A DNA stretch of 64,000 nt, from NCBI RefSeq assembly GCF_000478825.2, contig NZ_CP007542.1:992001-1056000 (forward strand). The letters run 5' to 3'. A model generated the notes under the pieces. That model saw only the letters and a program-made list of their open reading frames with translations. It searched no databases and had not been told where the DNA came from. The position numbers and the translations under genes are program-made. Shown piece by piece: positions 36,879-44,938 of the stretch. Origin of the DNA: Synechocystis sp. PCC 6714 (GTDB lineage Bacteria; Cyanobacteriota; Cyanobacteriia; Cyanobacteriales; Microcystaceae). The first letter of the stretch is position 1. Every line of letters begins with the position of its first letter.

Positions 36879-37015
36879 ACTATTTGATCATAGCCTTTAT
36901 TTTTACTATTCTTTTCCGTCAGCTCTTCCTCAGTCTTTGATTTTGGCTTATCCTTAATATCACCGTCCCTATCTTTGCTGTTCATTTGGCTGAATTTTTC
37001 TCTACTAAAGCTCTG
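36879..37015. other. Spacer between csx1 and orphan leader
   Basis: AT-rich, no recognised gene. The minus-strand frame through here (to 36985) is highly charged and overlaps csx1, and looks like a shadow. Confidence 0.3.
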
Positions 37016-37106
37016 ATGATTGACCCGAAACCGATTGGTTATGTTACAGCCCTCGATGTCTTACTTCGTACTCCATCAATTGGATTAAATCAGATTTGTT
37101 AGAAAC
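37016..37106 (+). CRISPR. Orphan CRISPR leader fragment with one degenerate repeat
   Basis: Bases 37016-37062 match 41 of 47 positions, without gaps, of the leader at 26924-26878 (minus strand). After eight bases, 37071-37106 is a 36-bp repeat in the minus-strand sense, ending AGATTTGTTAGAAAC. Four of its seven differences from the consensus repeat are shared with the degenerate terminal repeat at 26130. No second repeat follows. It appears to be a collapsed array: leader remnant plus last repeat. Confidence 0.8.
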
Positions 37107-37244
37107 CTAAAATTAGCGCCTTGCGTGCGGAGAAATTCTCCCCAGCTACTGATTGGGTCAAGAATTAGTTAAAATTTGGCCGTCTCCGCCCATAAATCTT
37201 CACAGGTAATTTATTCTGATCCGAAGATAAATAATTCAGGTAAG

Positions 37245-37790
37245 CTATTTAGCTCCATTGAAGCCAGGGCTAGCAGTCTAACGGGCTGGATTATTAGCAT
37301 TCTCTTTACCCTAGTGGGTTGATTGTTGGCATTACTGGGCAAAGTGACCTTTTTCCAAACTAAACAACTAACCCAATTTAACGTTACCTATAAACAGGGG
37401 CGATCGCCGAGGATGATTAGCTTTGACAACATGGAGGAGAAGATATAGTTGATTTAATTGAAAGTAAGACACTGACCGGAGCTAAAAGGCTCTTTGGTAA
37501 AGGCTTTAGTCGTCTTAATCTTACTTTGATCGACTATAAACCTTGGGTAGCGGAAAGTCGTCCCCATAATGCCATGGAATCGGGCACTCGTCAGGTGAAG
37601 GATGCAGACGGTTATTTTGTCGAAAATGGCATCCGTTTAAAGGAACATTGGTCGTTGGCGATCGCCAGCACAATCTCTTTCCTATTCCTCCTGATGGTGG
37701 AGCACATAAATTTGAACGGCGACACACTTTCGCTAGGGAAACAAAAACTTGGTTACGTTGTTGGTAAAGTTTTTTTACAAGGTTATCAGA
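37245..37790 (+). pseudogene. Multi-frameshift pseudogene, family unknown
   Basis: Reading across frames gives one protein-like chain: a membrane helix (TGWIISILFTLVG), a TGA at 37319-37321, LLALLGKVTFFQTKQLTQFN, a frame change near 37445 into VDLIESKTLTGAKRLFGKG, then MESGTRQVKDADGYFVENGI. Near 37670 it shifts again into HNLFPIPPDGGAHKFERRH and stops at about 37765. I do not recognise the family. Part of it (37443-37505) has an inverted copy at about 40410-40490. Confidence 0.55.
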
Positions 37791-37814
37791 AAAATGGGTT
37801 TAAAACCCCCTCCT

Positions 37815-38216
37815 TCAGGAGGGCTTTAGTTGGTTTTGTATGTAGAGTCTAAGCATTTCGATAGGAGCACCACCAACAGTAGAAGCGAAATAAGAAGGAC
37901 TCCACAAAGAATCTTTGCCATAGGGTTTAGGGAGGTTCGCTTGTCCATATCGACGACTAGAGACACCTTTTAAGGCGTTGACTATTTGCGACACAGATAG
38001 CTTAGGTGGAAACTCAATTAAAGCGTGAACATGATCTGACTCGCCATTAAATTCAATCACTTGGAAATTCATCTTCTTTGCGACATCATTAAACGACTTT
38101 TCTAGTATAGCAAGCCCTTCTGAAGTTAGGACTTGACGACGATACTTGGTGACAAAAACCAAGTGAATTTTTAAGCTAGATACACTGTTTCTCTCCCTAC
38201 GCAAATTAGTTGTCAT
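37815..38216 (-). CDS. tnpA: IS200-type Y1 transposase TnpA
   Basis: A 133-residue HUH single-strand transposase. The HUH motif is His62-Val-His64 in DHVHALIEF, and the nucleophile is Tyr125 in LRLYIQNQ. LVFVTKYRRQVL is the usual N-terminal strand. It nicks and joins one DNA strand at the element ends. The stop lies inside the left-end hairpin. ATG at 38216. Confidence 0.95.
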   Translation of the reverse strand: MTTNLRRERNSVSSLKIHLVFVTKYRRQVLTSEGLAILEKSFNDVAKKMNFQVIEFNGESDHVHALIEFPPKLSVSQIVNALKGVSSRRYGQANLPKPYGKDSLWSPSYFASTVGGAPIEMLRLYIQNQLKPS

Positions 38217-38267
38217 TTTGGGGTTGTCTAAGCTAAAATTAGATACATACCCATTTTAGCTCAAGCA

Positions 38268-39470
38268 ATGAAGTTAAGATATCAATACCGTTTCTACCCA
38301 ACAGACCAACAGCGACAGAGTTTAGCTCAGTTGTTCGGTTGTGTCCGTGTAGTCTGGAATGATGCTTTAGCTTTTTGCAAAGATTCAGAGAAATTACCCT
38401 CGTACAATGTTCTGTCTAAAAGATTGACGGAGTGCAAGCAAACGGAGCAAAGAAAATGGTTGACTGATGTTTCGGCTGTTCCATTGCAACAGTCCATTAG
38501 GAATCTCAGTACAGCCTATAAAAACTTCTTTGATTCTGTTAAAGGGAAACGCAGGAGCAAAAAGGTTAATCCCCCTAAGTTCAAGAGTCGAAGATCAAAA
38601 CAATCTGCTACTTTTGTTAACTCAGGATTTACCCTCAAAGACAATGACAGAATTTACCTTGCCAAAATTGGATTTCTTGATGTGGTGTGGAGTCGTCCTT
38701 TCCCATCAAAACCTAGTTCAGTAACGGTAATCAAAGATGCGACTAATCGGTACTTTTTGAGCTTTGTTGTTGAAGTTAACCCAGAACAGTTGTCCGACAA
38801 TGGGCAGTCTGTAGGGATTGACCTGGGCATCATTGACTTTGCCACTTTAAGTACAGGGGAAAAGATTAAATCCCCCAAGCCCTTAAAGGCGAAGTTAAAC
38901 CGACTCAGGAAGTGCCAGCGCAATCTTGCCCGTAAACAAAAGGGCAGTAAACGACGGGAAAAGGCACGGTTAAGGGTTGCAAAAGTTCATGCAAAGGTAA
39001 AAGATACCCGCACCGATTTTTTGCATAAATTGTCCACCAGATTGATCCGTGAAAACAAAACGGTGATTTTGGAGGATTTAAACACCGCCGGGATGATGAA
39101 AAATCGTTGTCTTTCCCGTGCCATTTCTGACCTTGGTTGGCGTAGCTTTCGCACTATGTTAGAAGCCAAAGCAGAAATGTATGGTAGGGACTTTCGGATC
39201 ATCTCTCGTTGGGAACCGACTTCTCAACGTTGTTCCTGTTGTGGTGAAATTGGCGGCAAAAAAGAGTTAAATATCCGTGAATGGACTTGCCTTTTCTGTG
39301 GGGCAAACCACGACAGAGATATTAATGCCGCAACAAATATACTGGTCGCCGGAGGACATTCGGAGACCCAAAACGGACGTGGAGGAAACCATCAGACTAC
39401 TTCGGTAGCGGCATCCTGTGAAGCGTCAACCCACCGAAAAGCTATTCAGTTAAATCTGTTTGCTTCGTAG
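38268..39470 (+). CDS. tnpB: TnpB, RNA-guided RuvC nuclease of IS605
   Basis: A 400-residue TnpB, the Cas12 ancestor type. The N-terminal YRFYPTDQQRQSL region is typical. The RuvC residues are all present: Asp185 (SVGIDLGI), Glu269 (VILEDLN) and Asp351 (NHDRDINAATN). The zinc ribbon has CSCCG (322-326) and CLFCG (341-345). TnpB uses an omega-RNA from its own 3' end and cuts the donor site to favour element retention. Complete and probably active. Confidence 0.95.
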   Translation: MKLRYQYRFYPTDQQRQSLAQLFGCVRVVWNDALAFCKDSEKLPSYNVLSKRLTECKQTEQRKWLTDVSAVPLQQSIRNLSTAYKNFFDSVKGKRRSKKVNPPKFKSRRSKQSATFVNSGFTLKDNDRIYLAKIGFLDVVWSRPFPSKPSSVTVIKDATNRYFLSFVVEVNPEQLSDNGQSVGIDLGIIDFATLSTGEKIKSPKPLKAKLNRLRKCQRNLARKQKGSKRREKARLRVAKVHAKVKDTRTDFLHKLSTRLIRENKTVILEDLNTAGMMKNRCLSRAISDLGWRSFRTMLEAKAEMYGRDFRIISRWEPTSQRCSCCGEIGGKKELNIREWTCLFCGANHDRDINAATNILVAGGHSETQNGRGGNHQTTSVAASCEASTHRKAIQLNLFAS

Positions 39471-39505
39471 GAATCCTTCGCCTTTAGCCTAGGGAGGATG
39501 TCAAA
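39340..39505 (+). ncRNA. Predicted omega-RNA region of TnpB
   Basis: In related elements the guide RNA scaffold overlaps the tnpB 3' end and ends at the right end, with the guide beyond it. This segment is GC-rich, can form hairpins, and its first part is conserved in the fossil at 19.8 kb after the rest of tnpB was lost. The prediction rests on family knowledge; the RNA ends are unknown. Confidence 0.5.
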
Positions 39506-39792
39506 TACCAAAGTTTTATATCTATTGTTAATTCTCTGTATAATCCGTAGTCAGATTGCCCAACAAAAACATTATGCCTCCAAGCTAATTAATGATTATG
39601 TATGGCGGTAACTACTTTCGTGTAAAACAGTCTCAAACATTATCAGCGTTCTCCTAGGTTAATTTAGATATAGTGACCCTGGGTCACAAACCTGCCAGTG
39701 AGTGGTGGCATAAGGCGGACAACTATCCTGATACCTGACACTCCAGTAAAGGAAGTCATATTTTTCCAGCCGATACTCACTATATCCCCCCC
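39506..39792. other. Intergenic region
   Basis: No gene supported. Sequence is AT-rich up to about 39670 and then changes toward higher GC near the acetyltransferase gene. Confidence 0.4.
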
Positions 39793-40287
39793 ATGGAGAC
39801 ATCCTCTAACGTCAACTTTCGAGCCGCTATCCCCCAGGATGACGGGGTGATTGCCGAGCACTTTTACCACCTGTGGCGCGACCTAGGTATAGCCGATGCG
39901 GTGACTAAGCCACAGTGGGCCACCCTCTCCACCGAGTTTATCGCCCAGGCCCGTCAGCACCTGCACTATCAGGCCTTTGTGGCAGAAGTAGCAGGGACTA
40001 TTGTTGGCTCGGCCGGAGGGCAGCGCTTTGATGGGCTTTATCCCTGGATTTTTTCTTACAGTGATCGCCAGTACGGCTATATATGGGGTATCTACGTGGA
40101 GCCTGACTACCGCCATCGGGGCATTGCCACCCGACTAACCCAGCTCACAGTGGAGCATTTGCGCGGCATCGGCTGCACTAGAGTAGTGCTAAATGCTGCC
40201 CCCAAGGCTCGCCCGCTTTACCAGCGCTTGGGCTTTATCGACAGCAATCTGATGCAACTTGATCTGAACGAAACTAAACTCCCATGA
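39793..40287 (+). CDS. GNAT-family N-acetyltransferase
   Basis: A 164-residue GNAT protein. The acetyl-CoA-binding motif A is IWGIYVEPDYRHRGIATRLTQLTVEHL, and motif B includes VVLNAAPKARPLYQRLGF. The N-terminus starts NFRAAIPQDDGVIAEHFYHLW. GC content and codon use are visibly higher than in the neighbourhood, suggesting recent acquisition. Substrate unknown. Confidence 0.85.
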   Translation: METSSNVNFRAAIPQDDGVIAEHFYHLWRDLGIADAVTKPQWATLSTEFIAQARQHLHYQAFVAEVAGTIVGSAGGQRFDGLYPWIFSYSDRQYGYIWGIYVEPDYRHRGIATRLTQLTVEHLRGIGCTRVVLNAAPKARPLYQRLGFIDSNLMQLDLNETKLP

Positions 40288-40409
40288 CTCTTCTTCTCTC
40301 TCCAGAGTCTAACCATTTGGCAAACCATCTCTCTCCCTCAGCGGTAATTGACTGGCAACATCCGACCACTCTGCCCCTAGCGAAATACCTAACATCATTC
40401 GATGGTTAG

Positions 40410-40492
40410 GGCTGATATCGGCTAAGGCCTTTACCAAACAGCTTTTTAGCTCCGGTCAGTATCGTACTTTCAATTAAATCAACTATATGCTT
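40410..40492 (-). repeat. Inverted partial copy of the 37.4-kb pseudogene
   Basis: On the minus strand this reads ATATAGTTGATTTAATTGAA and continues through CTGACCGGAGCTAAAAA and TTTGGTAAAGG, as at 37443-37505 on the plus strand. In protein terms, VDLIESTILTGAKKLFGKGLSR against VDLIESKTLTGAKRLFGKGFSR. The two copies face each other around the IS605 element and the acetyltransferase gene. Confidence 0.75.
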
Positions 40493-40504
40493 TAGGAATA
40501 AGAA

Positions 40505-40855
40505 TCACTGAGATATGTTTTGAAATTCATTCTGCAACTGCCTTATCCTTATTAAAATATCAGTAATTTCTTGACCAAAACTAGTAAGAAAATATTCAAC
40601 CCGAGGCGGAGTTTCAGGATAGGTGAATTTCTGAAGAATTTTGTATTCGACCAATCTTCTTAAACATTCATTCAAAACTTTAGTAGATAGTCCTTGATTC
40701 TTCTTTAATAAAATTCCCGGACGATTAAAACCATCAGAAATACTGACAAGAATTGATATTGTCCACTTGCAACCAAGGCAGTCTTCAAATATGGAAATTA
40801 AGCTAGAAGAATCCTGGCTCCCTATTTTTACATCTTCTACTTCTTTAGACTTCAT
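40505..40855 (-). CDS. HxlR-family transcriptional regulator
   Basis: A 116-residue winged-helix protein from ATG 40855. GCKWTISILVSISDGFNRPGILLKKNQGLSTKVLNECLRRL matches HxlR, followed by the wing and YFLTSFGQEI. Cys residues near the N-terminus (DCLGCKW) may sense oxidants or electrophiles, as in HypR/QorR relatives. It is divergent from the carboxymuconolactone-decarboxylase-family gene and probably controls it; the 101-bp spacer has repeated AAAAAGT and AAAGTA elements. Confidence 0.85.
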   Translation of the reverse strand: MKSKEVEDVKIGSQDSSSLISIFEDCLGCKWTISILVSISDGFNRPGILLKKNQGLSTKVLNECLRRLVEYKILQKFTYPETPPRVEYFLTSFGQEITDILIRIRQLQNEFQNISQ

Positions 40856-40956
40856 ATTTATTACCAAAAAGTATCTATGTTACTAAAAAGTGCTTACTTG
40901 TCAAAGTATTGGGCGATTTCTATACTAGCTTTCATGAAATTACAAGGATGTAGAAA

Positions 40957-41508
40957 ATGTTCAAAGTTCACGATGAAAGTTCCGCTCCAGAAGCATCTAA
41001 GCCTATTTTGACACAGGTCAAGAATGAGTTTGACATGATCCCAAATTTGGAAAGGGTTATGGCTGAAGCACCAGCTTTATTGGCAGGATATACCCATCTA
41101 TGGAATTTGTTTGACACAACGAGCCTAACACCAATCGAGCGTCAAGTAGTTTACCAGACAGCTAATTTTGAGAATGAATGCGAATATTGTATTCCTTGGC
41201 ACACAAAACTGGCTCAGATATCAGGGATGCCAGAAGTTGAGATTGAAGCTCTGCGGGATGGTTCTGGACTTTCAGATAGCAAGCTTGAAAGTCTAAGACG
41301 ATTTACTCGAACCTTAATTACAGAACGAGGTAAAGCGAGTGGGAATGACATAGAAATTTTTTTCTCGGCTGGTTACAGCCATCAGCAAGCGTTAGAAGTA
41401 ATTCTTGGTATTGCAATTAAAGTCATGAGCAACTACACAAACTCTATCGCTGAAACACCCATTGATCCACAGGTAGAAAATCTTCGTTGGAAAAAACCTA
41501 GGAAGTAA
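40957..41508 (+). CDS. Carboxymuconolactone decarboxylase / AhpD-like protein
   Basis: A 183-residue AhpD-like protein. FENECEYCIPWHTKLAQ contains the redox CxxC followed by His, the active-site arrangement of alkylhydroperoxidase-type CMD proteins. RQVVYQTANFENEC is the usual preceding helix. Probably a peroxide or electrophile defence enzyme under the adjacent HxlR regulator; the substrate is unknown. Confidence 0.82.
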   Translation: MFKVHDESSAPEASKPILTQVKNEFDMIPNLERVMAEAPALLAGYTHLWNLFDTTSLTPIERQVVYQTANFENECEYCIPWHTKLAQISGMPEVEIEALRDGSGLSDSKLESLRRFTRTLITERGKASGNDIEIFFSAGYSHQQALEVILGIAIKVMSNYTNSIAETPIDPQVENLRWKKPRK

Positions 41509-41853
41509 TCATGGGATAGATCTATCTTTTTGGGGCAAGTAGTTTTGAAATTATCTTTACAGTCTCATTAAAATACTCTGAAGGTTACTTCAAACTCATG
41601 TCCAACATAATTATCACAGTTTTTGCAATTTCGTAAATTTCTTGATTTAATGAAAGTCATGTAGATGACGATGATTCTTGGCGGAGTTTTGGGGTTCTGA
41701 TCGCTTATCCGAAAAGAAGCATAACAAATCACTGCACCCGACTGTGAGTTAAACTATTCTTATCACCCAAAGTCAATGACGGTGGGTGAATTTTACCATT
41801 TGACCGCTTTTTGAAACTCTATTCAAAAATGCTTTATAACGGATTTAATATTT
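41509..41853. other. Intergenic region
   Basis: 345 bp, AT-rich, no supported gene or RNA. Confidence 0.4.
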
Positions 41854-41865
41854 GTGGAAATACTT

Positions 41866-42546
41866 ATGAGCAAAGTCAGAAATATTCTACTAGTTCATGG
41901 TTTTTGGGCGGATGCCTCTTGTTATAGTGATCTCATCCCACTCCTTTTAGCGGAAGATTATCAGGTTATCGCTGTCCAAAATTCACTTATCTCTCTAGAA
42001 GATGATGTAGCTGCAACGAAACGTGCTCTGGATCGCATTGAGGGAAATTGTATTTTGGTTGGTCATTCATGGGGTGGTTTTGTCATTACTACAGTTGGCA
42101 ATGACGAACGAGTTGCTGGTTTGGTGTATATCGCAGCGCTTGCTCCTGATGCTGGTGAATCCATGGTTGATCTTATGAGTAAATATGGCTCACCTTCGCC
42201 ACATTTTCAAGAGAAAAATGATTTTGTTTGGATTTCTAAAGAAGGTATTGATGAAGTTTTGGCAAGTGATCTTTCAGAAGAAAGAAAGGCATTAATCTAT
42301 GTGACTCAAACAACACCATCTACATCATTAACGGAAGTAAAGGCAAGTTTGCCCGCTTGGAAAAATAAACCAAGCTGGTATATTTTAGCGACAAAAGATA
42401 AAGCAGTTCCGCCTGATTTGCAGTGTGATATGTCTCGGCGAATGAATGCAAAAACAGTTACGGTGGAGTCAAGCCATTTTCCTATGATTTCGCATCCAAA
42501 AGAAGTTCTGGGAGTAATCAGGGAAGCAACAACCAGTAGTCAATAA
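41866..42546 (+). CDS. Alpha/beta hydrolase
   Basis: A 226-residue hydrolase from ATG 41866 (an in-frame ATG lies four codons upstream). NILLVHGFWADASCYSDLIPLL is the oxyanion-hole strand, LVGHSWGGFVIT the nucleophile elbow with the catalytic Ser, and SSHFPMISHP carries the catalytic His. It resembles the EstC/salicylate-esterase-like subgroup. Downstream of the AhpD-like gene but separated by 357 bp. Confidence 0.83.
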   Translation: MSKVRNILLVHGFWADASCYSDLIPLLLAEDYQVIAVQNSLISLEDDVAATKRALDRIEGNCILVGHSWGGFVITTVGNDERVAGLVYIAALAPDAGESMVDLMSKYGSPSPHFQEKNDFVWISKEGIDEVLASDLSEERKALIYVTQTTPSTSLTEVKASLPAWKNKPSWYILATKDKAVPPDLQCDMSRRMNAKTVTVESSHFPMISHPKEVLGVIREATTSSQ

Positions 42547-42697
42547 AAATGCAATCGAACAAGTCTAGTACAGCAGATTAAGCAAAGCTGTTTGTAGAGA
42601 ATCCACAGCGGTTGGAAAGTGCCCAACAACTGATTGAGGCCTTATTGATTCAGCACTAGAGCCGAGACTGACGAAAGCACCTTGCAAACAATCATGC
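42547..42697 (+). other. Spacer with a gene-tail scrap
   Basis: A short plus-strand frame ending at about 42660 reads LFVENPQRLESAQQLIEALLIQH, which looks like a detached C-terminus. Family unknown. Confidence 0.25.
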
Positions 42698-43102
42698 TCA
42701 ATCACGTAACTTTGCCACCAACTCCGCTCGGGCTAATACCTCTAGCTTTCGAAACATGCGCTTTAATGCTTGCTTGACGGTGTTTTGCGTAATCCATAGT
42801 TCTGTACCAACTTCGACATTCGTCAAGCCTTTGGCTACCAGGTCAGCGATTTGCCGCTCGCGGGGCGTGAGTTGTTTTGCCAATGAATTATCGGGCAATG
42901 AATATGCAGGCGATCGCCGCAATGCCGCCAGACAGACCGAAACATGACTGCACACCGCTCCTAGGTCCGCTAAATCCTTGGTACTAGAGGCTGGAGTTCC
43001 GGACATCCGGGCAAAGTGAATTGTCCCGATCAGGTGCCCCTGCCCAACAATTGGCCCGGTCATGATGTGCTCATGGCCATACTCAGAGCAGCAATGTTGC
43101 AA
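42698..43102 (-). pseudogene. LuxR-type regulator, C-terminal fragment
   Basis: 134 codons: a short part of a GAF-like sensory domain (MTGPIVGQGHLIGTIHFAR) and a full LuxR helix-turn-helix (QLTPRERQIADLVAKGLTNVEVGTELWITQNTVKQALKRMF). Full-length relatives have a longer sensory domain, which is missing upstream. It may still bind DNA, but I treat it as 5'-truncated. Confidence 0.6.
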
Positions 43103-43600
43103 GTCGGTCAGCCGTTAATGGATGCCTTCTGGGCACAAACCGAAGCTACTGCGGCTCAACTATAGTTCTAGGGAAAATTCCGTTGCTGGGAAGTGGCGAT
43201 TCCTCAGTGCATCTGGCAAGCTTTTAATCCTGAGACGGGAAGCTATTGGAAAAGAGAGGCCAACTTTTGGATCCCTGTGACGACCACATCCTCATCCATT
43301 TCCGTGAAGGTGACATAATCCCATCGCTGATGCAAGCATAGGGCCCAGGATTCTCAGTGACCCCCGGCAACCAATTGGGCATATCGTGAGCTTTATCGAC
43401 CGGATGCCCCTCGGCCAATTTTCAATTCTTGTTTAATGGGGGCTTGGGTTTAAGTTCCTTGCTTTTGCACTTTCCGGTAGTCGTATTTCAGCTTTGGGTA
43501 TCTACACTTTTACTGGGATGGAAATCCGTAGAAATGCCATATTTATTCTTTTTGGCATGTAGTCGCATTCTGGCTAAAGTTAAGCTTGCTATGCCAAAGA
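43103..43600. other. Decayed intergenic region
   Basis: About 500 bp with short conflicting frames on both strands and no domain I recognise. A small plus-strand frame near 43073-43164 ends in WAQTEATAAQL and may be a gene scrap. Confidence 0.3.
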
Positions 43601-44170
43601 TTACGCCGTGGCACTTCTCACAGGAGCTAAAAATGACTGGATGCTCTGCTCACCTCGCTGTGCATTGCCCGTGGTCAAAAAGTCGAGGGTGGCTCCCTGA
43701 AATAAGTGAAACAGTGATCGTGCCAATGCTTCATCCCCCGTCAGAGCTGTTAGAGAATCAATCCACTGCCGGGTTTCCCGGTCTAGAAATTGCTGAGTTT
43801 CGACATCCCCTTGCATGGCCCGCAGGTTGAGATCCATTGTCAACTTCAACCAGCCCTGCATCTCTGGGGCGGTAAATTGCTCCCACATCGTCAATAGTGA
43901 CTCAGCAACGGTATCAGCATCTGCTACGGCGGTGTTTTGTAGTGACTGTAGCTGTTCACGCAGACGTACCTCTAACCGGGCGATTATCTGGCGCTCTAGC
44001 TCTTGCTTCGATCCAAAGTGATAGACCAGCATACGCCCACTGGTGCCGATGCGTTTGGCGATCGTGTTAATGCTAGTATCCAGTGCTCCCGCCTCAATGG
44101 CCATCTCCAAGCACTTTTCGAGCAACTCGGCTTTCTTTTGGGGTTCGGTGGGACGACTCATTGTTGACAA
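43601..44170 (-). CDS. TetR-family repressor
   Basis: A 189-residue TetR protein from ATG 44170 (a second ATG lies three codons in). The DNA-binding domain is ALDTSINTIAKRIGTSGRMLVYHFGSKQELERQ. The C-terminal ligand domain is not specific. It is divergent from the DUF5367-like membrane gene, and palindromes between them are candidate operators. Confidence 0.87.
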   Translation of the reverse strand: MSTMSRPTEPQKKAELLEKCLEMAIEAGALDTSINTIAKRIGTSGRMLVYHFGSKQELERQIIARLEVRLREQLQSLQNTAVADADTVAESLLTMWEQFTAPEMQGWLKLTMDLNLRAMQGDVETQQFLDRETRQWIDSLTALTGDEALARSLFHLFQGATLDFLTTGNAQRGEQSIQSFLAPVRSATA

Positions 44171-44175
44171 TTAAC

Positions 44176-44216
44176 GTAATAGCTATTACATTTATGATTA
44201 ACGTAGTAATCATTAC
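44176..44216. promoter_or_regulatory. Palindromic TetR operators
   Basis: GTAATAGCTATTAC (44176-44189) is a perfect 14-bp palindrome, and GTAATCATTAC (44206-44216) a second, shorter one. Each is followed by ATT and preceded by TTAACGTA-like bases. They fill the gap between the TetR gene and the membrane gene. Confidence 0.6.
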
Positions 44217-44243
44217 ATTAACACCGTTTTACAGGTAAACACC

Positions 44244-44651
44244 ATGAACAGAAAAGATCGCTTGAGCTTCGTGTTGGTGGGTTTTGGCATTTGGGCGGCG
44301 GCCACTGTGGCCTATCGGCAGGTGGGTTCAGTCTTCTTTGAGCGCTCGATTATGGAATACTGGTTCAACGTTGCCAGCACTGGCGGGCTATACACGCTGG
44401 TCTTTGTCGGGCTGATGCGGTGGCGGCGCATTAAAACCAAAGAATGGTTGCAGGGCGCAATCTGTATTGCGTTGCCTGGAATGCTAGGGGAAATTCCCAT
44501 TTTGGCCGGCTTTAGTGACTTGATGAGCAACATGCACCCCGAAACCGCTGGACGCTACGCAGCGTTCTTATTTTCTGGGTACTCAATCTTGCTGGGCTTT
44601 GCTTGGTTCATGGCGACCAAAGATGTGCAATCACCTGCCAAGAATCATTAA
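44244..44651 (+). CDS. DUF5367-like four-helix membrane protein
   Basis: A 135-residue protein with four predicted membrane helices (about 10-30, 45-62, 72-92, 105-125). The sequence fits DUF5367, a family often found beside TetR regulators. Function unknown; efflux or membrane-stress roles are only guesses. ATG 44244 follows the palindromes by 27 bp. Confidence 0.65.
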   Translation: MNRKDRLSFVLVGFGIWAAATVAYRQVGSVFFERSIMEYWFNVASTGGLYTLVFVGLMRWRRIKTKEWLQGAICIALPGMLGEIPILAGFSDLMSNMHPETAGRYAAFLFSGYSILLGFAWFMATKDVQSPAKNH

Positions 44652-44703
44652 GGGATAAGGTTGATTCAAGTTGCATCCCATGAAAATTACCAACCTTCAA
44701 TCA

Positions 44704-44917
44704 CTAATCCATTGCCTTGAGGGTGACGTATTCAGCGGTATGTTCTGGAACATCTCCCGATAAAATTTGATAGACAATAACCACACCAACCAAAAAACCA
44801 ATAACCGTTCCCATTGTGAAAATAAAACCAATAGAAGTATTCTCTGACCAATGGGTTTTCTCAAAATCAATAAATTCTGCCTTGGTTAAAACTTTGATAT
44901 TTTTGGGTAAATTTTAA
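44704..44917 (-). pseudogene. DevC-like ABC exporter permease, C-terminal fragment
   Basis: The frame reads NIKVLTKAEFIDFEK, then IGFIFTMGTVIGFLVGVVIVYQIL and AEYVTLKAMD before a TAG. This is the start of the FtsX-type C-terminal domain of DevC permeases, which normally continues AMGY for about 100 more residues. Both ends are missing. Confidence 0.65.
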
Positions 44918-44938
44918 GGGAAAATCGCTTTGTTCAGA

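Larger units (their letters stand above)
37793..39505. mobile_element. IS200/IS605-family element with divergent tnpA and tnpB
   Basis: tnpA (-) and tnpB (+) start 51 bp apart. The left end carries the perfect hairpin CCCTCCTTCAGGAGGG (37808-37823), and the right end an imperfect one between about 39472 and 39499. Such elements lack terminal inverted repeats and move as single strands between subterminal hairpins. Both genes look intact, so the element may still be active. Exact ends are estimates. Confidence 0.85.

Noticed and set aside
43224-43418. 64-codon minus-strand frame between the LuxR fragment and the TetR gene
   Set aside because: Trp/Ser/Pro-rich without any motif, start or neighbour support.
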